Shown here piece by piece: positions 1-7,842 of a DNA stretch of 11,086 nt. The stretch spans positions 1 to 11,086 of the forward strand of contig CAZMRF010000088.1 in assembly GCA_964568735.1 (NCBI GenBank), given 5' to 3'. The notes under the pieces are model-generated. The model made no database searches. It was not told the origin of the DNA and saw nothing but the letters and a program-made list of their open reading frames with translations. The translations under genes and the position numbers were made by a program. The stretch comes from CAZMRF01 sp964568735. GTDB lineage: Bacteria; Acidobacteriota; Polarisedimenticolia; JACPZX01. Position 1 is the first letter of the stretch; each line of letters begins with the position of its first letter.

Positions 1-354
1 CGCCACCTTCCGGTACTTGCCATACGAGACGCTTCGGATCAGGCCCGCCTTCTTGGCTCGCGCGCAGGCGTTTCGCGCCTGGACCTTGTCGAAGCCGGTC
101 CGCTCTCCGATCTCGGTGATCGTCAGCGTCTCCTCGGCGTTGTCGAAGACCGCGACGACCTGGGCCGCCTGATCCTTTCCCGCAGGCTTCACCGGATCCG
201 CCGCCGGCGAGCTGGCATTCTTGCGTGTCGCTCTCGCCGGCGCGGCCTTCGCGGGCCGGGCGTCGTCCCCGAGGACCACGCGGATCGCCGAGATCTTCTG
301 CTCGAGCGCGGAGATTTCTTCACGGAGTACTCGGACGGTCTCGGTGTTCAGCAC
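1..354 (-). CDS. Helix-turn-helix-like protein, C-terminus cut by window edge
   Basis: An open frame of 118 codons runs off the left edge. The GTG start at 354 has a strong GGAGGAG ribosome site six bases upstream and overlaps the end of the RusA-like gene by seven bases, which suggests translational coupling. Residues 1-25 (VLNTETVRVLREEISALEQK) look like a short amphipathic or coiled-coil helix. Residues 30-60 form an Ala/Pro/Lys-rich linker. From about residue 65 the sequence (ITEIGERTGF, then VQARNACARAKKAGLI) looks like a winged helix-turn-helix with a recognition helix and a basic wing (YGKYRKVA). A DNA-binding or regulatory role is inferred from that pattern only. No family is recognised, and the end of the protein is missing. 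Confidence 0.65.
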   Translation of the reverse strand, partial: MLNTETVRVLREEISALEQKISAIRVVLGDDARPAKAAPARATRKNASSPAADPVKPAGKDQAAQVVAVFDNAEETLTITEIGERTGFDKVQARNACARAKKAGLIRSVSYGKYRKVA

Positions 355-761
355 GATTCCCTCCTCCACAATTGGCGACCGTAAACGATCTGAACCTCGA
401 CCTCGTCGCGATCTCCGTAGGCCGCAGGATGGAAGTGCCCGCCGATGTGCTTGTCCCCGCCCTTCGCTCCGTAGAAGAGCGCGTCTACAATTCCCTTGTG
501 GCAATTCTCGGGATCGTGGTGCACGCGGGTCGAGCAGAAGAGGCGGGTCTCGATGTAGAGCGGAGTCTCTTCGGTGGCGTGAAGCGGAAGGGGCAAACCG
601 GCCGCCTTCGCCTCCCACTGGACGGCCGTCTTGTAGGCGCGGTACTCCCGCAGCCGTGTCCAGTTCGGACGGACGCCCTGGGCGTAGTAGCCCACGGACT
701 TCCCCGGGATGGTGAAGGTGACGCTCTCGACAGCTGGACGCTCTCGGCTACGTGCTGGCAT
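348..761 (-). CDS. rusA: RusA-like Holliday junction resolvase
   Basis: This 137-residue protein matches the RusA family in length and pattern. RusA enzymes act as dimers that cut four-way DNA junctions using metal ions held by conserved aspartates; in phages they resolve recombination or replication intermediates before packaging. Visible features are the N-terminal strand VTFTIPGKSVG (residues 14-24) and the core motif D83-x2-N86-x2-K89-x3-D93AL, followed by D103. This corresponds to the family's DxDN-K-DAL-D signature, with Glu85 near the position of the second acidic residue. The ATG at 761 has GGAG nine bases upstream and GGAGG very close to it. It follows the HerA-like gene after 45 bases and overlaps the next gene. 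It is the only dedicated junction-cutting enzyme in the operon. Confidence 0.85.
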   Translation of the reverse strand: MPARSRERPAVESVTFTIPGKSVGYYAQGVRPNWTRLREYRAYKTAVQWEAKAAGLPLPLHATEETPLYIETRLFCSTRVHHDPENCHKGIVDALFYGAKGGDKHIGGHFHPAAYGDRDEVEVQIVYGRQLWRRESC

Positions 762-806
762 CTCCTCCGGCTCCAGGTGGAAGGGGGACCTGGTGGGTGG
801 CGGGGA

Positions 807-2468
807 TCATGGGAACAGGGTCCGCGAAGGCCGTATAACGCCGTCCCTTTCGTCGATGAGGTCGTTCGTTCGGAGTGCGCTCAGGTAATCCGCGAAGGTG
901 CCGCCCGCCGTGCTGATACCCGCGAGCTCGCCGAGCTGCTCGCGGGTCATCCCGCCGGGATTCTCAACGACGCAGGTCAGCATCCTCCGCGCCCCCGCCT
1001 TGAAGCGCGGCAGCCACATGGCCATCAGCGCGTCCGTCGTATCCGGAACGCTCTCGACGTCGGAGCCGATGCACTCCAGACCGCTCGACGTCATCTGCAG
1101 GCCGGAGGACGTCTCCGCGACATAGCCGCTGGTACGCAGCATGCTGAGGTAATCGGAGAAGGTTCCGCCTCTCGTGGAGATCCCAGCAAGCGTTCCGACC
1201 TGCTGGCGCGAGAGCGGCGTGGGATGACGTGCGGCCAGGGCGGCCAGCATCCGACGTGCCCCAGCCTTCAGCGGACCGCCGCCGTTCGAGGCTGCAGTTC
1301 GGACTGGACGAGCCACGAGCGGGGCCTTGTGCGCCGCGGCTTCGAATGCTCGCGGGCTGAAGGTCTGACGGACGTCGACCGGGCGCAGCTTGAGGATCTT
1401 GGCCGTGTTGATCAGCGCCTCGGCCTGCCGTTCCATCCGGCCGGCCAGGACCTCGAGCCGACGGAGCTGCGCATCCTTCAGGATCGGCACCTCGACGCGC
1501 TTCTCGATCGGCGCCGGCGCGGCCGCCGGCTTCCGTGCCTCCAGCTCGGCGATCCGCCGGCGCAGCTCGCGAGGGTCCTCCTTCTTCGCCCGCTCGATCG
1601 TCTCCTTCATGCGCGCCTGGATGGCGCCGAGGTCGACGTCGGCGAGTGTCGCGGGCGGCCGCGCTCGGGCGGGGCCCTTCGGGGTGGCGCCGCTGTCGAA
1701 CGTCTGGCGCCGGTTCATCCGGACGCGCTTCAGCGTCTTCAGCCAGGAGGGAGACCAGACCCATGCCTCGCCATCCTGGAGCCCAGGTAGCGACTCGATG
1801 AGCTCACGGCTCTGACCGTGGTACTCGACCCACGCCTGGATGGCCTTGCGGTCCTGCGGCGACGTCGTCCTCAGCACGACCAGGGTCTCGATCTGCGTGA
1901 GGACGTTCTTGTTCAGCGCGGCAGAGCGCTGCGTGATCATGGTGATGCCCAGCCCCCTGGCGCGGCCGCGGCGCACGACGTTCTCCCAAGCCCGCAGGAG
2001 TCGGGCCTGCTCACGGAAGGGGCGCTGCGGGGCGTAGTCGTCCGCCTCCTCGAGGAAGAGGTGGAGCGGCGCCTCGTTCCGGCGGTACAGCCTCTCGGCG
2101 AAGTCGATCAGGAACCGTGTCTTGTCGGCCTCGCTGAACTCCGAGATGTCGAGGACGAACGAGAGGCGCTCGTCGACGGCCAGGTCGGCCAGGAGATGGC
2201 CGGCGGAGCGCTCGAGGGGGACGTCGCCGTGGCGGCCGCCGAAGATGGCGAGGGAGAGCCCAGGCTTCCCGTCAGCCCAGGACCTCAGCCCCCACCAGGA
2301 GCCGACGGGATCCACGACGACGAACGGCAGCCCGGCCTCGTACATCTGCTCGGCCAGGACGGCCGCCGTGTTCGTCTTGCCGGCGCCACGGACGGCGAGG
2401 ATCCCGAAGGTCTGGGTGACGACCTCGCGGGGCAGCGACAGGCCGGGAGCGAGGATGAGGTCCTTCAC
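807..2468 (-). CDS. HerA/DUF87-like ATPase with two C-terminal winged-helix-like repeats
   Basis: From a GTG at 2468, with GAGGTGG as ribosome site, the protein has 553 residues. An ATG at 2526-2528 would add 20 unlikely residues and overlap the upstream gene. Walker A is AVRGAGKT (25-32). Walker B is LHLFLEEADDYAP (135-147), with Glu140 where HerA proteins usually have Asp. ITQR (178-181), RRGRARG (166-172, arginine-finger-like) and SPQDRKA (203-209) match the HerA/FtsK-type hexameric DNA translocase fold. Residues 265-390 are charged and Ala/Pro-rich. Residues 399-455 and 488-545 are two copies of a winged-helix-like unit, each with KAGARRML and a GTF.DYLS.LRT core. In archaea HerA is a DNA pump that works with NurA and Mre11-Rad50 in end resection. 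A similar motor role beside the SbcD/SbcC-like genes is inferred here. Confidence 0.85.
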   Translation of the reverse strand: MKDLILAPGLSLPREVVTQTFGILAVRGAGKTNTAAVLAEQMYEAGLPFVVVDPVGSWWGLRSWADGKPGLSLAIFGGRHGDVPLERSAGHLLADLAVDERLSFVLDISEFSEADKTRFLIDFAERLYRRNEAPLHLFLEEADDYAPQRPFREQARLLRAWENVVRRGRARGLGITMITQRSAALNKNVLTQIETLVVLRTTSPQDRKAIQAWVEYHGQSRELIESLPGLQDGEAWVWSPSWLKTLKRVRMNRRQTFDSGATPKGPARARPPATLADVDLGAIQARMKETIERAKKEDPRELRRRIAELEARKPAAAPAPIEKRVEVPILKDAQLRRLEVLAGRMERQAEALINTAKILKLRPVDVRQTFSPRAFEAAAHKAPLVARPVRTAASNGGGPLKAGARRMLAALAARHPTPLSRQQVGTLAGISTRGGTFSDYLSMLRTSGYVAETSSGLQMTSSGLECIGSDVESVPDTTDALMAMWLPRFKAGARRMLTCVVENPGGMTREQLGELAGISTAGGTFADYLSALRTNDLIDERDGVIRPSRTLFP

Positions 2469-2490
2469 CTCGCCCACCTCGGCAGCCGGA

Positions 2491-2814
2491 TCACGCCGCT
2501 CTCCGCACGAACGCCCACGGCCTCTCATCGGGCTCGATGGCGGCGCAGTGGATGCAGCGCCGGTAGATGTTCGGCGTCGTCTCGAGCCAGCCGGGCGGAA
2601 ACCACAGGGCGGGCTCGTGGTTGCCGGCGAGGCACTCCAGCCAGTGGGCGAGGCGGATGCGGTTGAGGTGGATGCGCAGGCGGATCAGGAGGCGGCGCAC
2701 TCCACGATCCCTGCGCGGGATCCACGGGTAAGGATCCGTCGCCCTGAACACGAGGTTCTCGGGCCCGATGGGCTTCGGGGGGATTCTCTCTTCGGCCAGG
2801 TGGATGCGGTTCAC
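2491..2814 (-). CDS. Small basic protein of unknown function (107 residues)
   Basis: The GTG start at 2814 overlaps the TGA of the upstream 42-residue gene (GTGA), and GGAGGA lies about six bases upstream inside that gene, so coupled translation is likely. The protein is rich in Arg and His, with a long basic helical stretch (GVRRLLIRLRIHLNRIR, residues 38-54), several Trp/Pro segments (DPYPWIP, WFPPGW) and a single Cys pair CIHC (87-90). It has no membrane segment or signal peptide. It sits between the SbcC-like and HerA-like genes, so a DNA-binding or adaptor role in the same module is possible, but no family is recognised. The overlaps and position support a real gene more than the sequence does. 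Confidence 0.6.
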   Translation of the reverse strand: MNRIHLAEERIPPKPIGPENLVFRATDPYPWIPRRDRGVRRLLIRLRIHLNRIRLAHWLECLAGNHEPALWFPPGWLETTPNIYRRCIHCAAIEPDERPWAFVRRAA

Positions 2815-2939
2815 GCGTCCTCCTCCTCGTCGTCACCCGCGCAGACAGAGCAGGTGCACCACGCCCAGTTTGGGCAGAGCGTCTTTCCCGTCTCGGGGTC
2901 AACGCACGGCTCGCTAGCGCAGAAGTAGCAGGTAGCCAT
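2811..2939 (-). CDS. Cys-rich microprotein, possible zinc ribbon (42 residues)
   Basis: A 42-codon frame starts with ATG at 2939, sharing one base with the stop of the SbcC-like gene (TGATG), and ends in GTGA, overlapping the next start. Seven Cys lie at residues 4, 7, 12, 22, 28, 30 and 33 (CYFC ... LC ... CTCSVC), followed by an acidic tail DDEEEDA. The C-x2-C pairs look like metal ligands, so a small zinc-binding protein is likely; this is inference from spacing. Its precise fit between two genes, with coupling junctions at both ends, argues that it is translated. Its partner and job are unknown. Confidence 0.6.
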   Translation of the reverse strand: MATCYFCASEPCVDPETGKTLCPNWAWCTCSVCAGDDEEEDA

Positions 2940-5398
2940 CACGCCGCCTCCCGCGCTTCCGCGCCCCGCACCGTGAGGACTCCTTCGTCGACCTCCACAA
3001 TCACGTCGGCGCCAGCGATCATCGCGTCGTTGTGGGAGACGAAGATCACCTGGTGGAAGTGACCGATCTCCATCGCACGCCGGAGCATCGGCACGAATTG
3101 GGGGGCATGCTCACGATCGAGTGCGGCGCCGGGCTCGTCTAGCACGAGAGTCCGCCAGTCGACCCCGCCGCGGTTGCGCCGGTAGATGGAGCACCCGAGG
3201 CTGATGGCCACGTGAACGACGACGCGCTCGCCACCGCACAGGTCGCCCGCCTCGCGCTGCTCCGCGCCGTCCCACACGACGATCTGGAAGTCCTCCGTCG
3301 CCTTCCCTTCGAGCGTCTCTCCCTGCGTTCTGATCTCCAGGGAGAACCGCGTGCCCCAGATGGCCCGGAGGATCTCGGTCGAGGTGCCCGAGACTTCGGG
3401 CCCCGACGCATCGATCCGGAGCTGAGGGATTCCGTCCTTGCCGGTCCCTTCCGCGATCAGTCTCCAGTCACCGAGGGCCGTCTCGAGGGCCCCGACCTTC
3501 TCACGGGCTGGTGCGAGCCCTGCGTCCTTCGCGCGCAGGGCATCGACCTGGGTCTTGAGGCGGGTGACGGCCTGGTCGGCTCCCTGTAGGCCCTTCTCCG
3601 CCGTTTCCCTGGCCGTCTTGGCTTCCGCGAGGCCGTCTGTGGCTGCGTCGACGTCGGGGCCCTCGGATTCCTTCTGCAGGGCGGTTGCCGCCTCGTCGAG
3701 GCGCACCGTGGCGGTATTGGCGGCCGCCCTGGCCTCCCTGATCGCCTCTTCGGCGCCGGCGAGGTCCTCCGCGAGCTTCGCCTCTGCTTCCTCGCGCTTC
3801 CTCTCCGCGATGCCGGCCGCTTCCTTGGCCACCTCGAGGTCCCGGTTCAGCCTGGCGTCGACGTCCCGCCGCTCTTCGATGGCACCGGCGAGGTCGATGC
3901 GGAGCTGGGGGCCGGCCTCGGCCCTGGCCAGGTTGCCTGTGAGGTGCTCGAGATGGGTTGTGAGCCCACCGTGGACCGCCTTCCGCAGCGGGCCGGCCTC
4001 CGCTTCAGCCTCGACGCGATCCTTGAGCGCCTCGACCGCAGCCTGAGCCGTCGTGACGCGGACCTCTTCGGGGAGTGTCGTCTCCTTCTCCAGATCGGCG
4101 AGCAGCTCCCGCGCCTTCCTGGCGTTGCTGAGGAGCGGGCAGGTCCCGGCGAGGTCTTCCGTCGGGCTCCCGTCCATCGGATCCCAGATCCCGGATGCCG
4201 TACACGGCACCTCCGCGATCAGCCCCGCCTGGAGCCGGAGGCGCTTCAGCTCCTTCTCTCGGGCCTCCCTCGCTGCGTCGAACAGGTCCTGGGCTGCGGC
4301 CAGCTCGACGTCCGCCTTGCCTGCTTCCCGCTGCAGCTCCTGGGCGGCGCGGTCCTCGGCCTCATTCGTGGCCAGGTCCACGCGGGCGAGCTCGAGGCTG
4401 CGCTTCACCTGGTCGCCGTCAGGTAGCGCGGCGACCTGGCCCTCTAGCCGGGTCCGTCGCTCGTCCAGCTTCTTCACAGCCTCGGCGTGGTCGTTGTAGA
4501 GCTTCGCCGTGTCGGTCTTGGAGGCCGCGATAAAGCGGAGCCGCTCGGCATGCAGCTCGCGGATCTCCGCGGGCTCCGCCGCCGCCTCCCGCAGCGTCTT
4601 CTCCGCGGCGGTCAGGGCCGTCTTGGCAGCGTCCACCGATGCCCGAAGGGTCCTGAGCCGCTCCTCCGCTCCGCGGGCCCGCTCGAGCGTCGTCAGGGCT
4701 TCTTGCTCTGCCTCGTGCGCCAGGTCGCGGGCGTGAGCCTTCGTGGCCGCGTCGAGCTCGGCCTGATAGAGGTCCTCATCGAGTGCGGGAAGAGCCTCGA
4801 GCTCCTGCTCGACGGAGAGCATCGACCGGCGCTCGGCGTCGAGGTCGGCGGTGATCCGGTCCCGCCTCGCCTTGGCGCGGTCGTGCATGGCCGCATACCG
4901 CCCCGCCCCGATAAACTCGGCGAAGAGGGCCTTGCTCTGCGCCACAGGCAGCTCGCAGAGGTTGCCCTTCTGGTTCTGCGGAGCGAACGCCGTGGCCAGG
5001 AAGCTCTCGTAGGATCCGAACAGCCCCCGGGCCTTGGCATCGAAGGCCGACTTGCCCGTGATGGGCTGCTCGTCCTCGACGGTGAGGGTCCGCTCGGTCT
5101 TGCGCTTCTCCGCGTCGATCCGGGTCGTGGCCGTGATGGCGCGGCCGCCGTAGTCGAAGACGGTCTCCGCGAGGGCATCACGGCCGCTCGTGTATTCGTA
5201 GATGGACCGAGGATCGCGGTACGGGAGGCACTGATAGATGGAGGCCGGGAAGGTCTCCAGCAGGAAGGTCTTCCCATTCCCGTTGGGACCGGACAGCGCG
5301 ATGACGCCGGGGCCGAGCGCATCGAGGTCGAGCCGCGTGGGTTCGGGTTTGCGGTAGGGGCGGCCGATGCCGCGGTTGGTGATGCTGCGGAGCCGCAT
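2939..5398 (-). CDS. sbcC: SbcC/Rad50-like ATPase (in frame with the upstream SbcD-like part)
   Basis: From its first likely Met (5398) this part has 819 residues. Rad50/SbcC proteins are SMC-like ATPases that clamp DNA ends and control the Mre11/SbcD nuclease. Walker A is GPNGNGKT (37-44). A Q-loop-like APQNQKG follows at 139-145. Long charged, heptad-like coiled coils run from about 180 to 395 and 425 to 645. The ABC signature is LCGGE (720-724, usually LSGGE), Walker B is LVLDEP with Asp754/Glu755, then the D-loop GAALD (757-761) and switch His789 (FVSHND). The hook between the coils lacks the usual CxxC: it has Cys399 and Cys420, the latter in CPLL. No stop separates this part from the SbcD-like sequence upstream, so it may be the C-terminal half of a fusion. 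A GGGA five bases before the Met could allow separate initiation. Its stop overlaps the next start (TGATG). Confidence 0.85.
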   Translation of the reverse strand: MRLRSITNRGIGRPYRKPEPTRLDLDALGPGVIALSGPNGNGKTFLLETFPASIYQCLPYRDPRSIYEYTSGRDALAETVFDYGGRAITATTRIDAEKRKTERTLTVEDEQPITGKSAFDAKARGLFGSYESFLATAFAPQNQKGNLCELPVAQSKALFAEFIGAGRYAAMHDRAKARRDRITADLDAERRSMLSVEQELEALPALDEDLYQAELDAATKAHARDLAHEAEQEALTTLERARGAEERLRTLRASVDAAKTALTAAEKTLREAAAEPAEIRELHAERLRFIAASKTDTAKLYNDHAEAVKKLDERRTRLEGQVAALPDGDQVKRSLELARVDLATNEAEDRAAQELQREAGKADVELAAAQDLFDAAREAREKELKRLRLQAGLIAEVPCTASGIWDPMDGSPTEDLAGTCPLLSNARKARELLADLEKETTLPEEVRVTTAQAAVEALKDRVEAEAEAGPLRKAVHGGLTTHLEHLTGNLARAEAGPQLRIDLAGAIEERRDVDARLNRDLEVAKEAAGIAERKREEAEAKLAEDLAGAEEAIREARAAANTATVRLDEAATALQKESEGPDVDAATDGLAEAKTARETAEKGLQGADQAVTRLKTQVDALRAKDAGLAPAREKVGALETALGDWRLIAEGTGKDGIPQLRIDASGPEVSGTSTEILRAIWGTRFSLEIRTQGETLEGKATEDFQIVVWDGAEQREAGDLCGGERVVVHVAISLGCSIYRRNRGGVDWRTLVLDEPGAALDREHAPQFVPMLRRAMEIGHFHQVIFVSHNDAMIAGADVIVEVDEGVLTVRGAEAREAA

Positions 5399-6665
5399 GG
5401 GCTTCCCACGATCGGTCGCCGCCGCAGCCGCTCCGTCGCCGGGCTCCTCCAGCTCGGGAAGCGCCAGCTTCAACCGTTGCCGCTGGCTCTCGGAGGTCTC
5501 GATCCCGCGCGCCTCCGTCCACGCGATCATCTCGTCGTACAGCGTCTCGGCCTTCGTGATCTCCTCGCAGCGGACGCGGGCCTGGACCTCGGGGACGGCC
5601 TCGATCCTGACCTCGTGCGCACCAGCGGCGAGGAGNNNNNNNNNNNNNNNNNNNNNNNNNNTCTTCTCGATCGCGTCCTCGTCGACGAGGTGCATGTCCT
5701 CGGGCTTGCACTTGTAGCGGTACAGCACGAGGGCGTCGGCGACGGTGGGGAGCTGAGACAAGAGTTTCTGCGCGTCAGCGTTCGCTGGGTCAGTAAAGTC
5801 CTCCTCCAGCAGGAGGACCCTCCGCGCCGGCAGCTCGACGAAGGTGTTGCTGACGAACTCGCCGCCCTGGATCGCGACGAGGCACCAGCCCTTCTTCTCG
5901 GGCTCCCCCACATTCCGAGGCTNNNNNNNNNNNNNNNNNNNNNNNNNNNNNNNNNNNNNNNNNNNNNNNNCCATCGTCCCAGACCTGGTGGTTGTGGAAG
6001 TGATTCAGCGCGACGTAGGCGCAGCCAACCTCCCGGAGCTGGGCCACCGTGAAGGCGACGGTCTCCCCGATGGGCTTCCAGCCGGAGGACGATTCGGCCT
6101 CGAAGACGGTGCCGTGATGCAGCAGGATCGGCACGGCGCCCGCAGCCACGATCTCCTCGGCCGCGAGACGTGCACCCGTGAGGAGTCCCGCCGCCGCCGT
6201 GTCGATCGCCCTGGTGATGTCGTCGATGGACGCACCAGCCGGCGCCACCGACGCGAGGTGCGCGCGGGAGAACCACGGCAGGGCGATGACGCCCGCGAGC
6301 CCGGCCCGCGTCTCGACCATGAGGTCGGCGACGGATTCAGCAGGGAAGTTGGGGCGTGTGTGGAGCCGGAAGGGATGGCGGGTCCGCTGCCGAGTGCGGA
6401 GGCCCTCGTCCACCTCGACGTCGTGGTTGCCGCGGATCCTGACGGTCGGGGCGATCTCCGCGCACCGCTCATCGAAAGAGCGGACCCACTCGCGCTCGCG
6501 CTCGCTTGCTCGCCGAGTCAGGTCGCACGAGGCATCCCCGCCGTGGAGGATGAGGTCGACCTGGGCATCGCGGCACCCCTGGAGGAACGCCTGGACGACG
6601 CGCTCCGTATCGTCGGGGCGGCGGCCTTCGTCAAAGTGCGTGCAGCCGACGTGGGCGATTCGCAT
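5399..6665 (-). CDS. sbcD: SbcD/Mre11-like nuclease, interrupted by two assembly gaps and continuous with SbcC
   Basis: The ATG at 6665 directly follows the TAG of the previous gene, with a GGAAGGGGG ribosome site. This is a calcineurin-type metallophosphoesterase; Mre11/SbcD uses two metal ions to cut DNA ends. Motifs are: GCTH (7-10), where the usual DxH has Cys8 in place of Asp; GGD (42-44); GNHD (79-82); HH (183-184); and NHFH (221-224) for the usual GHxH. After the gap at 5923-5970 the capping-domain part continues (EKKGWCLVAIQGGEF, FVELPARRVLLLEEDF) in a different frame from the N-terminal part, so the true gap length is not 48 modulo 3. About 165 further residues, including a second gap at 5636-5661, lead without a stop into the SbcC-like Met at 5398. 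The total would be about 420 residues, normal for SbcD. Confidence 0.83.
5636..5661. other. Assembly gap, 26 N
   Basis: A run of 26 undetermined bases lies inside the C-terminal part of the SbcD-like sequence. The same reading frame is open on both sides, so 26 could be close to the true length, but this cannot be confirmed. Confidence 0.95.
5923..5970. other. Assembly gap, 48 N, wrong length for the reading frame
   Basis: A run of 48 undetermined bases falls between the NHFH motif and the capping domain of the SbcD-like protein. The frame before and after differs by one base, so the true length is probably not a multiple of three from this estimate, or an indel lies at its edge. About 16 missing residues is reasonable for the loop between these two SbcD segments. 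Confidence 0.95.
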
Positions 6666-7784
6666 CTACGCCCCCTTCCGGAGCTTCTGCGCCCACTCGT
6701 GAGCCTTCGCCGGCGTCATGTCGGGGTACTTCGAGAGCTTCAGGGAGGTGAGCTGCGCGTGGAGGCTGTAGTCGAAGCCGGCGCCGGGGAAGCACGCCTT
6801 GCAGAGCTTCCGTCCCGTGATGGCCTGCGTCTTCTCGGCGACCTCGGCGGTGATGGGCGCCTGGCAGCCGTGCTCGCACTCGCAGGCGGCCTCGGGCGTC
6901 GATTGAGCCTGGGCGGCGGCCGCTGCCGGGGGAGGCGTGAAGTCGTCCTCGCCGTTCTCGACGACCTCGCCCGTCGCGGCATCGACGGTGGCCCCGTTGG
7001 GCGTCTCGATGGTCGGGCCCTGTGGCTGCCCCGGCCCGAGCATGAGCTGCCGCGCGCCCGCGGCGCCGAAGAGCTGCTCGACGCAGCCGAGCTGAGACGC
7101 CACCACCATCGCGCGCGTCATCTTGTCCGACATGTCGAAGTCGGGCACGCAGGCGTAGACGACGAACGGCTTCTCCTTCAGGGCGGCCATCGAGTACGAC
7201 TGCGCCATCGCGAGGGCCTTGCGGATCCCGCGCGAGAACGCCTCCGTCATCGTCAGCTCGTGGATCCGCTGTCGGGCCTGCGGGAGTTGCCTCTCGGTCA
7301 TCGCCTTCGCGGCCTCGCTCTTGCTGGTGTAGTCGAGCCGCTTGTCGGCTGGGATCCGCTGGAGGTTGCTGTCGATCTGCCGGAGCTCGAGCTGCCCCTC
7401 GACCTCGCACACGCATGGATCCTTCCGGTCGTCCACCCGCTTCAGGTAGATGATCGAACCGCCCGCGGCGCCCCAGATGCGGTTGAGGCCTTGGCTAGAA
7501 GGCGCGACGTGATCGCCGGAGCACCAGGACGCCTTATAGACGTCCCCCCTGAGCGACGTCTTCTCGATGCCGCTGCGATCCTTGTAGGGAACCTCCTCCC
7601 ACTGCATGAAGACGTAGCGCTCGGAGACGCGCCATCCGGCAGGGATGTCGCTGACGCCGGTCAGCGGAGACAGCACGATCGCGACGTCCTGGATCGCTGC
7701 CATCCTGTCGGCGAGCACCTGGGCGGAGCGAATCGGCTCCGTGAGAGGTGCGTACTTCGTTGCAGACTGCGTGGTCGTTGACAT
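6666..7784 (-). CDS. Candidate single-strand annealing or recombination protein with Cys cluster (372 residues)
   Basis: The ATG at 7784 has a strong GGAGGTGAGG ribosome site; an in-frame start 11 codons upstream lacks one. No family is recognised with certainty. Residues 20-240 look like one folded domain with an alpha-helical stretch (RQRIHELTMTEAFSRGIRKA, 171-190) followed by KPFVVYACV (205-213). This order, helix with R..R..L then KPFVV, is reminiscent of phage recombination proteins of the RecT/Rad52-like kind, but the resemblance is weak. Residues 255-300 are a Pro/Ala linker. A Cys cluster follows: CECEHGC (301-307) and CKAC (328-331), likely a zinc knuckle. The basic C-terminus (341-372) may be helical. 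It is immediately upstream of the SbcD-like gene (TAG-ATG), as annealing proteins often neighbour exonuclease genes; that context is the best support for the role. Confidence 0.8.
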   Translation of the reverse strand: MSTTTQSATKYAPLTEPIRSAQVLADRMAAIQDVAIVLSPLTGVSDIPAGWRVSERYVFMQWEEVPYKDRSGIEKTSLRGDVYKASWCSGDHVAPSSQGLNRIWGAAGGSIIYLKRVDDRKDPCVCEVEGQLELRQIDSNLQRIPADKRLDYTSKSEAAKAMTERQLPQARQRIHELTMTEAFSRGIRKALAMAQSYSMAALKEKPFVVYACVPDFDMSDKMTRAMVVASQLGCVEQLFGAAGARQLMLGPGQPQGPTIETPNGATVDAATGEVVENGEDDFTPPPAAAAAQAQSTPEAACECEHGCQAPITAEVAEKTQAITGRKLCKACFPGAGFDYSLHAQLTSLKLSKYPDMTPAKAHEWAQKLRKGA

Positions 7785-7842
7785 CCTCACCTCCAGCGGG
7801 GTACGTTCCCCGCGCATCGTTCGAAACTTTCTTCTGGAGCCG

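Noticed and set aside
225..1790. Long plus-strand open frames opposite the operon (also 4487-6052, 5844-7781 and 9462-10832)
   Set aside because: They are antisense to well-supported genes, lack ribosome sites and known motifs, and arise from the high GC content of the real codons.
2491..2814. NurA nuclease partner of the HerA-like ATPase
   Set aside because: At 107 residues it is far shorter than NurA and shows none of its acidic catalytic motifs.
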